This document shows, piece by piece, positions 45,946-59,040 of a stretch of 64,000 nt of DNA. Numbering within the stretch: position 1 is the stretch's first letter; each line of letters starts with the position of its first letter. The position numbers and the translations under genes are program-made. The DNA is from Casuarina equisetifolia (lineage: Eukaryota > Streptophyta > Magnoliopsida > Fagales > Casuarinaceae): assembly GCA_028551475.1 (NCBI GenBank), contig CM052358.1, positions 1,428,501 through 1,492,500 on the forward strand, given 5' to 3'. The notes beneath the pieces are model-generated. The model made no database searches. It was not told where the DNA came from and saw nothing but the letters and a program-made list of their open reading frames with translations.

Positions 45946-48900
45946 TTACTCTCCATCTATACCTCTGTCCAATGATGGTGTAGGACTGTACCGCAGATGT
46001 TGCTCATAGAAGTTGATCAACTGAAGAGATAACAAAAATTCCGTTTATTTCTGACACCAAATGTAATGTTGATAAGAAAGATCAGAATCACAAGAAGAGG
46101 GTCGTTAATTACCAGAAGTGGATTGTTAGCCTTGAGAAACTTGTTATCCACCAACACTTCTGATCCATCAGACCTTTATAAAGCAACAAAACGATAATCA
46201 AGTAATAAAGGCACGTAAAGAAAAACATGACATTCATAGGAACAAACTGATTCGTGTTCAAGGCGAGGAGAAATGCTTGCTTCTAGATCTATTTATTGAG
46301 AAAAAAGGAAAAATAAAAAACATCAAGCACCTGACATGATCATAATTCATCTAGATTGTTCATTAAATACTAAAAAAAGCTGGCACATTGGCAGTGACTT
46401 CAAATTTGCAGCGTGCAAATACACAAACAGCTTATATCTGTTTTCATTTTCAGACCAATCGAGTTCTTAGTGAAATTAAATCCAAGGTCTAGTGAACTAT
46501 GAAGGAACCCTTTTTGGTTAATACTATTTCAGCACTGATCGCAAATCCTGTTTTATTCCCTCAGCTCTAATCTTTTGAGATATTTCCACAACTGAAAATC
46601 TGAACATTCAAAGACCTATTCTGTTCACAGACATAGCTGAGGCAAGAAAAATCAGAATAAGACCTACCAGCAAAGATGCCAGATAAAGAAGGAAACACAG
46701 AGATACAAGAGATACTACATACATGTACCACACGGGCTCAAAATACGTCTCAAATATACATTTTTGCTGAAACAAAGGGATAGTATCTTTACTCTAATAA
46801 GCAGCCTACCAATGGCTGAATTATGCTCTAATTACATCAATGCCAGATGTGCCTTTATATAGATGTGTATGCACATGCAAAACATACATGTTATGCACTA
46901 AACCAAACAAAAAGCAAAAATAAACAAATCTCAATCAAGCAACCATTAATTTCAACAATAAAATACCTATTAAACATCAAAATGTACCTGATACGAAATG
47001 TTTAGCTCTTCATCTGATTTAATGAGACTGAAACTATGATGATTTAAACATGCCCACGGAATGTATACAAGAAGACCGCTAGTATATACAAACCACAGTA
47101 GGGAAAATTCATGTCAAATAAGTGCAGCCAAACAGCAAATCCCCCAAATCGACATTATAAGTTGTTGTTAACTTAAGACCTAAATTCTAACAAATATTCG
47201 AACTTCCAATTTGTTAGCAAATACTGCAAAAAAGATCCCTAAAACAGTTTTAAGGAAATTGCATCAAAAATAGAAGTTTGAGGAAATGGACCTATCATTA
47301 GTAACCTGAAATCTTTAACTATTGAAGTTAACCTATCCGACTTGTCCAATGCACCAACTTCTACAGTCGCAATTTCCAGTAGTTTCACCTTCCCATTGCA
47401 ATGTTATCCATCCTCTTGCCTATAAATCATAATTCCACAGTATCATAAAACTTGTACTTAATTGGACCGAATTTTCTTTTTTCCCCTGTGCTGGTCAATG
47501 GCTTGAAACTCCTCTTTAATTCCGTCAAACTTGAAATGATGTATCCTGCACTTCCTTTGTGAAGAACTACAAATCACCAATCTAATTTGTCCTTTTGGTT
47601 CAATCAACAAACAAAGTAGATTTCTGTCCTTGCATAACAAACTCCCAACTGAAAATTCTAGCAAACATAAGAGTGTACCACAAAATGACTTTAGAAATTA
47701 GTTGCCAGTTCAAGCGTACACTAGAAAATCACAGATGCTTTGTTCAAAGCCCAATCTTCCAAAAATATAATATCTCCCAGATTGACATAATTAAAAACTC
47801 CATATTGCATTATCCAAGATGCCTTGAGTGACTAAAATTCTAAGGCAATGATGTAGAAAAGCCACCAAAGCAGAGTAGAAAACAGATCTGCATCTAATTC
47901 TACATGCGTTGACGCAACATAGCTATAGAATCTTCTTCGTTTTCTGCATGCATCTTCTATTAGATCAACAAAGTAGGGGAATAAAAGATAGGCTCAGTCA
48001 CATCCAAAGTTATAGAAAAAATGTGTGTGTGCACGTGCGTGCCTATATGCACACACAAAGCCCAGTAATAGACTCATAAGTTTGTTGCACATACTATGAA
48101 GATCAAGGATTTATATCTTTCTATACTTAAGGAAAAGCATTTTTCCACAAGCTTGACAAAATAACTCATGTTCAGTTTAAATGACTCAATAACTTTAATG
48201 AAGCACATATTCCTAACATAGCAGATGGATTAGCTACACCTGAAAGAATAAAAGAGAAACTAAAAACTCCTGTATGTTTTACCATTAGGAGAAAGAAATG
48301 ACCAGATCCATTCTTAACAGTACAGAGAACTAAAATGGTTCAGATTACAAACCTCATAGCCATAAAGGTTACTAACACATCCTGGATGTTGTTTGATACA
48401 GAAGCCGAGTAACCCATTGGCCTGACAATCCTGATGATATTAGATGCATTTTTAAAACCATCATTCCCATTCCTGCCACCTGAGTTCCCCCCAGGGAAAC
48501 CAGGATTTCCAGTTCCTAGTACTTGGCCTCTACCACCTGCGCCACCACTTCTGGTTCTTGAATTAGGATAATGTGCAATAACTGGTTCAGATACGGATGA
48601 ATCTTGTTTAAACCTCTTCACGGAACCAGACTTCCTCCTCTTAGCTCCCGTTCGGCGATTGCTCTGCACTGGTTCAACACAGTTAGCCCTCGAAACTCCA
48701 TCTACAGAAGCACCACCTTCTGCAGCTTTTGCTTCTTCAAAATCTATTGCAAGCTTATCCATGTTGACTTCGCTGGCAAACATTGTTGTTTTAAGCTCAC
48801 TAAGCTTTGGGTCGTACTCAGTTCCATCCTTGTTGTTATCCATTCGTTGACAAATATTACCACAACCATTCTCAACACCAACTTGCTTAGCAGTTTCAAG

Positions 48901-49300
48901 ATTTTTTATTTCTCCATTATTATATCCTTCATGTGTGGATTGGGTGGCAGCACGAAGATCAGATAGGCTTGATCTTTTGGGAGGGGCAGTTTTCACAGTT
49001 TCACCAACAATACCTATTTCTACATCATAGGCAGAAATGGTGGAATGCTGCTGCTTCTTCTTGGGTTGAGAATTAGGAGTCCCATGTTTGCGCTTGCGTT
49101 TTCGATGCTTTCCTGATCGCAAGCTTCAAAACCAGGGTAGAAAAAATTATGAATTAATAAATAGAAAAACCAGAGAGAGAGAGAGAAAAAAAAAAGATAA
49201 ATGATTTAAAGCTTCATATTTGATGCTTTTTCTTCTGCTTCTTCTTCTTGTTCCTCCTCTTTTCCTTCTTCTTCTTCTTCTTCTTCTTCTGCTTCTTCCC

Positions 49301-49337
<37 letters not shown>

Positions 49338-51179
49338 GTGGAGAAAACAAGTGAACCCAACTACACTTAGCTTAAAAATGATCCAAGCCAAAAAGCAGAT
49401 TGATTTAGCCAATGTGAACTTAACCAAGAAGTAATGCATTCCATTTCTCTCTTACTTTTCTCATTGACCAGATGAAGTTGTGCCAAACACCAAAGGAGAA
49501 AGGGGAGAGAGTACCTCTCTTCAAATGCTTCAATAACATCAGAGCATGACTGGAGATTCTCTAAAGGCTCCCAGGTGTTTGCTGCCTCCGGCCATCCACG
49601 CCTTCAATATAGCATAACAACAATATTTCCCAGAATCTATACTCAGTTTTGATCGATTTGACATATCACAACATACTTAATTAGGCATGTAAAAGTTTGT
49701 GCAGAAAGTACTAAATGGATGAACTCACCATTTGATTAGGTACTGAAGCTGCCCCTACTTTTTGCAACATTTCCATGTCCACCATCATCAATCCATGCAT
49801 ACCGCCAGAACAAACAACCATAAGAAAAAGAAAAAAAAAAATCATGGTAATACCAGGGACGGATGCAGAAAAAATTTATACCTCAAATTCCAACATACAA
49901 TTTCCTTCTCTAATCTAATGACATGAATGGCATCCCAACAAAAACGAGTATATTTATGACTATGTGAGTGTCCCATGTGGTTACTGGTTGTTATTACATT
50001 ACGCCTACGCTTTAAAAACTTAAAATGTTTTAACATTAAAAAATAAAATTAGTAATACATTTTTAGTATAGCAACAATTGTTATATTCATATAGATGTAG
50101 AAATACATTCATTCTTCAAACCTCAAGAGTTGTTTAAAATTCAAATTTTGGGGTACATAAGTTCCAAGTAAAACCTAGTTTTGACCTCTCTTTTTAACCT
50201 TTTCGAAATGTTTTAGCCATCTTACTCTTCTAAATATACTGTGACTTCCAATCCTGTAAATATTCTCACACTCTCCCTCCCTAAAAGCCCCTCCAACCTC
50301 GCTCACCTCCTGCCCCAATGCAGCCCTCCTCTGTCTTTCTGTTAGTTAGGATTCACCAAAGCTAGTTTGTAAGATTGCGCAAAATCTCCTCCTTTTAGAC
50401 ATCTTTATGTCATGGGCCAATCTATCTTCATCACGAAGTCATATCGATGATCTCTCATAAGCCAACCTCTTCCGTACACCCAAACGGAGTTGGAATCCTG
50501 AAGGAACACTCACACGCCGTGCAATCTGTTTGTTTGCACTTAGACAAGTAACGTGCGTCTCTATCTCTACGTGCATTGGAAGAAAACCTCGGTAATTTTA
50601 GTCTACAAATTCGAGCTATTTCAAAGTCAAGTTGTGTCAGGGATTATTCCAAAACAGAGCCAATATGGCTTTTGGTTTGTCAGCAGCCAAAGTGAAAGTG
50701 CTTTCCTCAAGAAATCTCGTCTCGGCCACAGAAAAAGGGCGTACTTTTAACAAGCATTTGCATTTCCTTCATACAACATTTAGAACCCGACAAAGCGTCC
50801 TCAAGAGAGATAAAAGTCTTACCTTGCGAACCCTCTTGCGTCGAATGGCCTCTATTTCGTAGAACCCTTCGTCGAGCTTGGGACGCTCCGCAGCAGCATC
50901 GTCATCAGCAAGCGCACCGTCCTCTTCAACCTCACCTTCTTCGTCCTCCTCCGCCTCTTCTTCCACTCCCTCGGCAGCAGCAGCGGGAGCGGGAGCGTCT
51001 TCAACCTGGTCCTTCCCTTTCTGGGTCTGATCCTTCTCTCCCAAAGGCTCAGCTAACGAGCCACCACCACCAACACCACCCACAGAAACAGCTTCATTTG
51101 GTACAACCACCACCTCGGAGCCACCGTTCCTCTTCTTCCCCCCTCCCCCTCCCCCTGCGCTTCCTCCTCCTCCCTTCAT
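45946..51179 (-). CDS. LHP1: LIKE HETEROCHROMATIN PROTEIN 1 (chromodomain Polycomb reader)
   Basis: Nuclear protein that reads H3K27me3 and works with Polycomb repressive complexes. Six exons on the - strand: 51179..50823, 49754..49729, 49601..49515, 49123..48353, 46173..46113, 46020..45946, giving 458 residues (Arabidopsis LHP1 has 445). N-terminus MKGGGG with glycine runs, then an acidic tract at about 70-96. The chromodomain, about 105-150, contains [13 protein letters not shown], then [14 protein letters not shown] and NTWEPLENL; the putative methyl-lysine cage Y107, W128 and W131 is complete. Hinge with [11 protein letters not shown] and [16 protein letters not shown], both conserved in LHP1 and likely nuclear localisation signals. 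The C-terminal chromo shadow domain, about 390-450, ends [12 protein letters not shown]. Exon 2 is only 26 bp. Start chosen because MKG opens other LHP1 proteins. Confidence 0.96.
49150..49345. repeat. (CTT)n / pyrimidine-rich low-complexity tract in LHP1 intron 3
   Basis: Mixed CTT, TCTTC and T-rich runs with a short (GA)n at 49171-49188. The basic, K/E/R-rich open frames seen on the - strand here are artefacts of this composition. Confidence 0.85.
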
Positions 51180-52542
51180 TCCCTTTTCTTCCTCTTCGCT
51201 TCTCTCTCTGCGTTCCTGCAAAAGGCACTACTCTCTACGGAGTCCCCAACCAGAACCCCAAGCGCCAGGCGAATTCCCAAATGGCACTGTTCCTTTTCAG
51301 CCTTCAGCACGCTTTCCGTACCTTTTTCATTTCTTTTTCTTATTTTCTTTCTATTATGGTAGTGGGGTTTGGGGGATATATTTCGATAATTTCATCAAGT
51401 TTTCCCTCCTCATCCCGCCCTCCTCTTTTCAACAATGCTTGTGCTAAACATGTTTAGATAAATTTACATTTGGGAGGGTTTAGTGGGTAATTACCATAAT
51501 CATTTATGATTCATCTTTTAAAGGTGACTGATGAAAATTTACTATTTTTATCCAAACATTGAATAGGGAGTTCTGTCTCTCTGTGACCATTTTCTAGACT
51601 TACCAAATCCATTCGGCACATAATAAAACTCGTGTCATGTTGCATGTTTGGTTAGAATTCATCTTATCCAAAAGTTGTCTCTTTGTGGTCACTTTCTAGG
51701 CTTACCAAATCCCATAGTATATGTTTGGCGAAAATTCACTCTTATTTAAAAGTTAGAACAAATAGTTGTTTTTTAAACTTACCATGTCCTTTGGTCGTGT
51801 AATATAACCCATTATTACCATCAATACCTTATTGCATGTTTGGCAAAAATTCGTTCTTATCCCACAAGTTGAATGTTAAGTTTTGTCTCTCTAAAACCAT
51901 TCTCTAAGCTTACCAAATCATCTTGTCATGTAATGAAGCTCATTATCGCCATTTTATACATGTGGTATCTCGTTATAAACCTTGTCATTTATACTTCACA
52001 TCCATTTTTTTGTTGGAATCTCTATGTCTAACCTTGACTTCTTTCCTAGCTTAACCTCTATGGGTATTTGGATGAAGAAGGCAAAATGCTCGGCTTTAAT
52101 AACGACTTGATCTACATATACATGGATTATCTTCATAAAATGACAGGCAGTTCTCATTATTCATCTACATGAAAAATCTGTGAATTATGCATCAAGCTTA
52201 AAATATGAAAAACCAACGTGATTAAATTTCCCTATTTATCATACGAGATTAATTGCTTGAGAGATAACAATAATAATATTCTGAAAATGATTATTTCTTT
52301 TTTTCCAATGAAATAAATTGCCTGAATAGGAAAATTAAAAGTCACACCGGGAGTTGGCGAAGAATAAATTGCCTTCATGAAAACACTCGAGACTCTTGGA
52401 TTTCCCACCTTTTGGTTGTTTATTAAATTGTTCATTTAATTATTTATTACCTGGCAAAGAAAAGAGTCACATTCAATAAGGGAACAATGAATTGACACGT
52501 ATTGGTATGCCCCATAAAACGTCACGTCTCAGTACGGTTCAA
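51180..52542. other. intergenic, LHP1 upstream and spacer
   Basis: Bases 51180-51460 are the LHP1 promoter/5' UTR, pyrimidine-rich. A degenerate tandem repeat follows at about 51520-51970. Bases 51970-52540 hold nothing recognised; the - strand frame at 52232-52435 has no similarity I know. Confidence 0.5.
51520..51970. repeat. degenerate tandem repeat, ~120-bp period, about 4 units
   Basis: Each unit has the order AAAATT-ACTCTTATCCAAAAGTTG, TTCTGTCTCTCTGTGACC, then TTTCTAGGCTTACCAAATC, then CATGTAATAAAACTC. Unit ends are near 51610, 51710, 51790 and 51920, with indels. It lies between LHP1 and SIG2. Confidence 0.65.
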
Positions 52543-53185
52543 AGGATATGGAAAAATTGTTGAGTTTCAATACAAAAGCTCTTGTTTCAACACACACCAT
52601 GTTTTACCATTTTTGATATGCCGGAGGCATTGCAGCACACAGTTGAAGCTTCTGCAGTAATTGCCAACAGGCACTTCCTTCAACTACATAAAAAAAATAA
52701 ATAAATAAAAGGAGAAAAAAAATGCTTAACTTCTTAAACTTTTGTTTCAATAGACAATTTTACCATTTTTGACGCGCCAGAGGCTCTGCAGCAAGGTTTT
52801 TGAAACTTCTGTTTTACGTGTTAACAAGTACTTCCCGTCCGGTACATCAAAAGATGTTGGAAAAATGCTGAGTTTCAATTCAAAAGCTTTGGTTTCAAAA
52901 CACACATCATAGTTTTACCATTTTTTGATGTGTCAGAGGCACTGCAGCACAGATTTTGGACTTCAGCAGTAATTACCAACAGGTACATTCCTTCAACTAC
53001 ATCAAGAAAGGAGGAAAAAATGCTTGATTTCATGAACTTTTGTTCCAGTAGACATAATTTTACCATTTTTGATGTTTCAGAAGCTCTGCAGCAAAGATTT
53101 TGAAACTTCTGTTTTATGTGTCAACAAGAACTTCCCATCTGCTACGTCAAAAAATGAGGAAAAACTGCTTAACACATAAGCTTTT
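52543..53185. repeat. dimeric tandem array, ~150-bp monomers in a ~305-bp unit
   Basis: Four monomers share TTTTACCATTTTTGATG, then CTCTGCAGCA, and a spacer with CAACAGGCACTTCC. Monomers 1 (from ~52555) and 3 (from ~52860) share GCAGTAATTGCCAACAGG, and monomers 2 (from ~52730) and 4 (from ~53020) share TGAAACTTCTGTTTTA. Types therefore alternate A-B-A-B, a two-unit higher-order repeat. It ends about 150 bp from the SIG2 stop codon and may overlap its 3' UTR. Confidence 0.8.
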
Positions 53186-53337
53186 GTTTCTATACACAAC
53201 AACTCTCTTCTAAGATTAGGCTTAAAGTTCCGTCATGCAAAATGAAGGAAACTATAAACATAGACAAAAGCAAGAGAACCCTGTTTGGGCCTCAAGTTGA
53301 GACAACTGTTCCTTAGCAATCTAATTCCTATGTCGAC

Positions 53338-56300
53338 TTATGAAAGCAAATATTGCTGCAAATGTTTCGTTCTCTTTTTGTTCTTCAGTTTACGAAATGC
53401 ACACGACTCGATTTGCCTAATTCTCTCCCTACTGACACCCATTGACTCTCCTATCTCCTGCAGTGTCTTCATCCTTCCATCCTCCATTCCAAACCTCAAG
53501 CTGATGACCTGCTTCTCTCTTGGATTGAGAGTGTTTAGTACTTTCTTCAGGTCCTGCTTCATGAATTGCTTCATCAACAGATCTTCCGATGTTTCTGCAT
53601 CTGGATTTGCAATTACCTCCTGTAAAAGAAGCCACACGAACCGATCAGCAAAAACAAATACTCAGCAGGTGCGATATCTCAGGCAAAATAATGTGTGAAA
53701 TACAATAAGATCACAGAATATGTACTAAAAGTTAAGCTCAAATGGCGAAGTTGTGGAGGGATAGGACAGACCGAAGGTTTAAAATTCATATTGACGACTT
53801 TCTGCTCCAGAGATCTGGGAGCTTTTGGAGTCATTAATACTGCTGAAAGCCTCTTCATAGACAGTCCTGCGGCCTCTGCCACTTCTTCATTATCAGGATG
53901 TCTTCCCTTTTCGTTATACAATTGTCTTTTAGCCTCCTTCACTCTATAAGTAGCCTCCACCATGTGAAACTGTAGATGCAAAAATATTAGAAATAAGGAA
54001 TACAAAGTTACATGCATAAAACCATAAAGATAATCAGTATAAGTTTTCCAAGGAAAAAGAGCACATCAACTTCTTTCTTTTATCCCTGATCTGATTTCTT
54101 GCTTTTTTTGAACCAAAAATGCTTGACGCTTTTCAGGTTTCATATAAAAGGATATGAATTGAATAGAAAAGGGGAACTCACGGGTAAGCGAATTGTTCTG
54201 GACTGATCTGAAATAGATCTCCGAACTGCCTGTTTAATCCACCAGTGAGCATAGGTTGAGAACTTAAAACCCTTTGAAGCATCAAACTTCTCTGCACCTC
54301 TTACAAGACCTCGACATCCTTCCTGCAAGTCAATAAGCAAGGTTAACCATTTGAAACCTCAAACCACCTGAATGTAAAACTTTCATATTTTTTCCAATAT
54401 GAGGATTTCACATTCGGTTAGAAAGTCAATTCTTTTGACCACTTGCAAGAGAAAGATAAACACCTGAACAAGATCTTCCAGATTCATCCCAACCCCCTGA
54501 TAGTTTTTTGCAATCGATATAACAAGCCGTATATTGCTTTTAATCATTCTGTCTTTGCAAACAGTACCATATCTTAAGCGTTTCCTCAGAGTTTTCTCAT
54601 CAACTCCTGCAGCTGCAGCCCATTGTGCATAAGTGGGCTTACCGCCACATCGCTTGGTTAGCTCCTCGCAGAGATTTTCCAAGGACAATAGGTCCTGAAT
54701 TAGGTGATAGCAGATAATTCAGAATAGAATCAGAAATCAGAGATAATGGAGTGGGAAATAATATCTAAAGAATCATGCCGTACATCCTAACAATGTTTTT
54801 TCATTCCTTGCTTCTACATTTCACCTATAAAGAGGAAATAGAAACTCAATTTGTATGTTTCCTAGTCTACTTCTAGTTGTCTAAAATTGCCAATACAATA
54901 TCTCAATGATGTAAGCCTGTACTCTATGGACTGCTCCACATGACCACCCTTCCACTATTACCATGTCAACAGATATTAATCACGATAAGAGTAAATTCAG
55001 TATATTAAGCAACAAAGTAATTCCAGAACTCAGGAGTGAATCACACCTGTATTCCTTCAGACAACTCCTGCTCCTCAGTTGCTGTGAGAAGTTTAAAAGT
55101 GCTAGTAGTCGTTCTCAAGTAACGCAATGGATCAGAATAGTCCACCTCTTGTATGGCAGCACGCCTTCTCCGGCTGCTAGAACCAGTTTTCACTGGCACA
55201 ACATTGGCAGCAGCCTTCTCCGTTGCTTTGGCTCTTCTAGCTTTCCGTTCTGTTTGGCGCCCTGATCTTACTGCTATACTCTTGGAAAGCTCTTCTTGCA
55301 GCTGTTCAAGTTCCTCATCTGTTGGTCCCATGTCATCAGACTCCTTTGCAGCTTGTTGCATCAAATCGTCTTCCGATGGTCCAGCTTCAGCGCCAGGGAG
55401 ATCCCCAACTATAAAAGCTTGATCAGCTTTTGTATGCTGATACGAATTGAAAGCTAAAGCATCAGCCTTGAAAGAAATTGACGATGTACTATCTGCTCTT
55501 GAAGAGGGGTTATTTTTAGCTAACTGGACTGCATCCTTCGCAAACTTTACAGCTGCTTTAGCTAGAGTGACAGCTTCAGCAGCAGCAGCAGCTACTATAG
55601 CCTCTTCACTAGTAATAAGTGTTTCTGTTGCTAATGTTGTTTCAAATTTTACCTGTGGATTAACAGAAAAACCAATTAGATTTGTAACCATAAAATTATC
55701 CAGCACATTAAAGAAGTCATGCAAAAAAAAAAAAAATATCTGCGATGTATATTTTGGGAAGATTGCTTGCAAAATAGAACATTAGACAATTTCATCAAGT
55801 TTCAGATATAACCAGGATACTAACCACTTGTTAGGCTTTGACAATCCGATTGATTGTTGGCAACAGTATATTTCTTAAACATCATGCAGAAATATAGTGG
55901 GTTATTGACTGCAAATAACTGACAATACGACTGAAAAATGCTCAACTTGGTCTCAGCTAATCCCAAATACACTGCTAAGAAAAAGATTACAACTATTGTT
56001 TGCGCACCTCATTGTTCCAAAAAAGAAGTAACTTGTGCAAGTCCACTACCATCCTTAAAAGAAGAATCAAACAAAAATACTAATTTTGATCCTAACAAAA
56101 AAATCTTAGTCTTTCATAAGTATGCCAAATATAACGGTTCTTACCTCTGTGGGTGGACCATTTGCCCCCATAAATGTCCACAGTCTCTTTACATTCCCTG
56201 AGTAAGAATCAGTTTCTAGCGATGGTAATCTCAACTTCTCCACATCCAGCACAGTAGTAGTTCCCATTGATGTTGAAGGTGATGCAGTGGATAAAACACA

Positions 56301-58050
56301 TTGTACTCTGAAACAGATGAAGTCTCTAGGCTTTGCTGCAAGTTCCATTCAATTGATCACAAACAAAATAATGCAAATAATTCCACCAAGATTTATGACC
56401 CTCTATGTTAGCTAAGACATAACAAGCCAATGAGACTTTACTGCAACTCAATTCAATCAGTATGATCCAATGTACATGAACAGCTTTGAGAAATATTATG
56501 CTGATAAATTTTAAATGGATCCCAGTGAGCTATGTTGGAGTTTCTTTGAAGGGAAACCATCCCGCTGAGAGTTAAGTGACACAGAGGCAAATCAAGGTCT
56601 CAAACCAGATCAAACTACTCAATCATGGATAAAGAGCAGTTGATTGGCAATACATTCAATATTGTGGGCATAAGTAGGTGGTTGTCCAAAACAAGAGCAA
56701 AGATAGCCAAAACTAGACAAAACAGGGTGATTGCTACACCATGGGAGACTACTTCAAAATGCGATTTTCCAGATGGTCAATAATATCAGTAGAATGTTTG
56801 ATTATTTTCAAACATAAAAGAGTATACACTGGTTAAGTAAAATACTATATACTAGATAAGTTGTATAACAATTTATTATAGTCTATCTCATCTTTATAAG
56901 CATCTTCGTTGTATGCATTTAGAATATAACGAACTATCATACTTTCCAATATGCTTTAGCTCAATACTGCTTCTGTCTAATTTACCCAAAACATTCAGAA
57001 ACAGGGAATATGATAAAGCAGTTTTAAGAAACGTGGAACAAAGGCTAAGGCCTTAAGATGTAAAGTTCAAATCAACAACTCGAACATCAAAATGGGAATA
57101 AGAAGTAAGTAATTGCTTTTAAGGAACAAGGTTCAAATCAGAGCTTGTTGACCAAAAGGGGGAACGAGAAGTGAATAACAATACCAAGCCCCTTTTTGGC
57201 TCCATCACAATGATGCCAACATTTGAAGCTCGGATAAACTCAAAAATTTTTTGCCTTTCATTGTCAAAAACGCAACTATAAGGAAAATAAGATTCAGAGA
57301 TTAGTTGATAGCACTATAACACCTATAGGTCCAAAACATTGTACTCAAATGGAATTGAACTCGTAGAAACCTTTGATTTTACTTTTTGACGCAAGAAATG
57401 ATACTTATATTGACATACGATTTGTGAATAAGCACCTTAGTCCACAGAAGCAAATTATGCCTCCCTTGAGGACAAAGTCACTCTAGTAATACCTTGCTTT
57501 CGATAATATTGAAAGTGGAAAATGTAATATTATTTTGTGCATGATAAACAACCTGCCTTATCAAATTAGCTTTACCTAAAGGATGGATAAGATCTATGCC
57601 AACAGAAAAGTTGTACTCGATGGATTCATACTAGTCTAACAAATTTAGTTCTGATAGATTCATTTTCTTCTTGCGGTTCCACCAAATAACTTAATGTACG
57701 AGGTAATTATTCAGGGGTTCCCACAAGATTTCCCAAAAGAGCAAATAATACACAGACCCTGAGGACCAATTTGGTTTATAGTCTACCTTTTTCACACCCT
57801 CAAACAGCCCCCATTGAGATGTAATTCACACCACCTCTAACACTAACATTAAGCATGCAGGATTGGACCAAAATGAAAATTAACATGCAAAGAACCAAAA
57901 GAAAAGAAAACAGATACCCATTTGGGTTCTGACAGAATAGAGGGAGAAGTAGAGAAACTTACGAGCGTGTATATTAGCGTGGTGTTGAGTTCTGAATTGG
58001 TTGACGAAGGTATCAGGGAGACACTTGAACTGTGGCAGCAAACACGACAT
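53338..58050 (-). CDS. SIG2: plastid RNA polymerase sigma factor 2
   Basis: Nucleus-encoded sigma70-type factor directing the plastid-encoded RNA polymerase; in Arabidopsis SIG2 mainly serves plastid tRNA promoters. Seven exons on the - strand: 58050..57963, 56335..56145, 55652..55047, 54694..54464, 54322..54182, 53969..53772, 53619..53338, giving 578 residues (Arabidopsis SIG2 has 572). Transit peptide [10 protein letters not shown] and on. An alanine-rich helix is at about 105-135. Conserved linker [15 protein letters not shown] lies upstream of region 1.2. Region 2 (about 345-419) includes [19 protein letters not shown]; region 3 starts [10 protein letters not shown]; region 4 has the helix-turn-helix [20 protein letters not shown]. 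Assigned to SIG2 rather than other sigmas by the N-terminus and linker. TGGGCC at 58331 and TGGGCT at 58391 are possible site II elements upstream. Confidence 0.95.
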
Positions 58051-59040
58051 CCTACTCTACTCGTACTTTTTTCTTAGTTCCACTTCGTCTTCTGTTCCAG
58101 TTTTATCACTGTTAGAACTCTCTCTCTACACGGATCGATGAGAGAGAGAGAGAAGCTTACGGCATTAGTGGCAGAAGGAGAAGAGAGGATAGAGGAGAGA
58201 GGAACAGAAGAGGTGTGTTCCAAGTTTGCTGTTTTGGCGATAAAAAAAGGATAAGGAGGGAGCAGAAGAGGGTCGGCGCGTGGTGGCCTGAGACAACGCC
58301 TTGCTTCCATTTCTGGACCTTGAATTTCCTTGGGCCTCACCTTCCGAACTGCTCAGCCCGCTTCCAAATCTATTGCCTAGGTTCTTAAGATGGGCTTCCA
58401 TGTTCTTTTTCTAAAGTAATTAATAAATTTTATATTTTTAAAATTTTTAAAATTTATTTTTATTTTTAATATTGTAACACACATATCTAACTCATATATA
58501 TAATATTTCAAATATAAAACTCACAATTAGAATCCTTATTAACTCACTAATTGATTAAGTAACTTATTAAATTTTATATTAATTTTGCTAAAACTACTTT
58601 AAATATATTCAAATAATACCATGATATTAAAATTTTATTTTAAGTTTAATATTAATTATTTTTTGGTAACAAACATTTGACTCAATTTTGAATAAATACT
58701 ATATAAGATTTACTGATTGTAAATTTGACATTGAATACCTGAGTGGGTATTTGTTTAAAAAAAATTAATTTTTCCTAAGTAGTATTGTATCGTTGTAGAA
58801 TGCATTTTCTTATATTTAAATAATAACAAGTTTGTTTATAATTGAGAAGAGTTCCTTAAGAAAAATTTGGACTTCATTTCAATGAAGTGTGAAAGTACAA
58901 TTTCTGCCACCAACGACACGGTCTATGCTGCCGTTTAGCTACATTCGTTGCGTTAAAGAGGCGTCTCAGAGCTCCAGCTGCAATAGCGAAAGGACGAGTA
59001 CCGGCCGGATAGAGCGACGGAGAAAGCAAGAGGAGTGTCG
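58051..59040. other. divergent intergenic region, SIG2 / SWIB gene
   Basis: About 990 bp between start codons. The SIG2 side (58051-58400) is richer in G+C, with a (GA)n run at 58139-58152 and two TGGGCY motifs. The middle (58410-58880) is very AT-rich. The frames on the - strand at 58074-58401 lie in the SIG2 leader and are not called. Confidence 0.55.

Noticed and set aside
48001-48060. CRISPR-like or phased repeats, e.g. GTGTGTGTGCACGTGCGTGC
   Set aside because: A short alternating purine-pyrimidine run in LHP1 intron 4; no spaced direct repeats, and CRISPR arrays are not expected in a plant nuclear genome.
49147-49439. Basic K/E/R-rich frames on the - strand
   Set aside because: Produced by the (CTT)n and pyrimidine-rich tract in LHP1 intron 3.
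55153-55785. + strand frames of 89 and 112 codons
   Set aside because: Antisense shadows of SIG2 exon 3, whose - strand frame matches the sigma-factor family.
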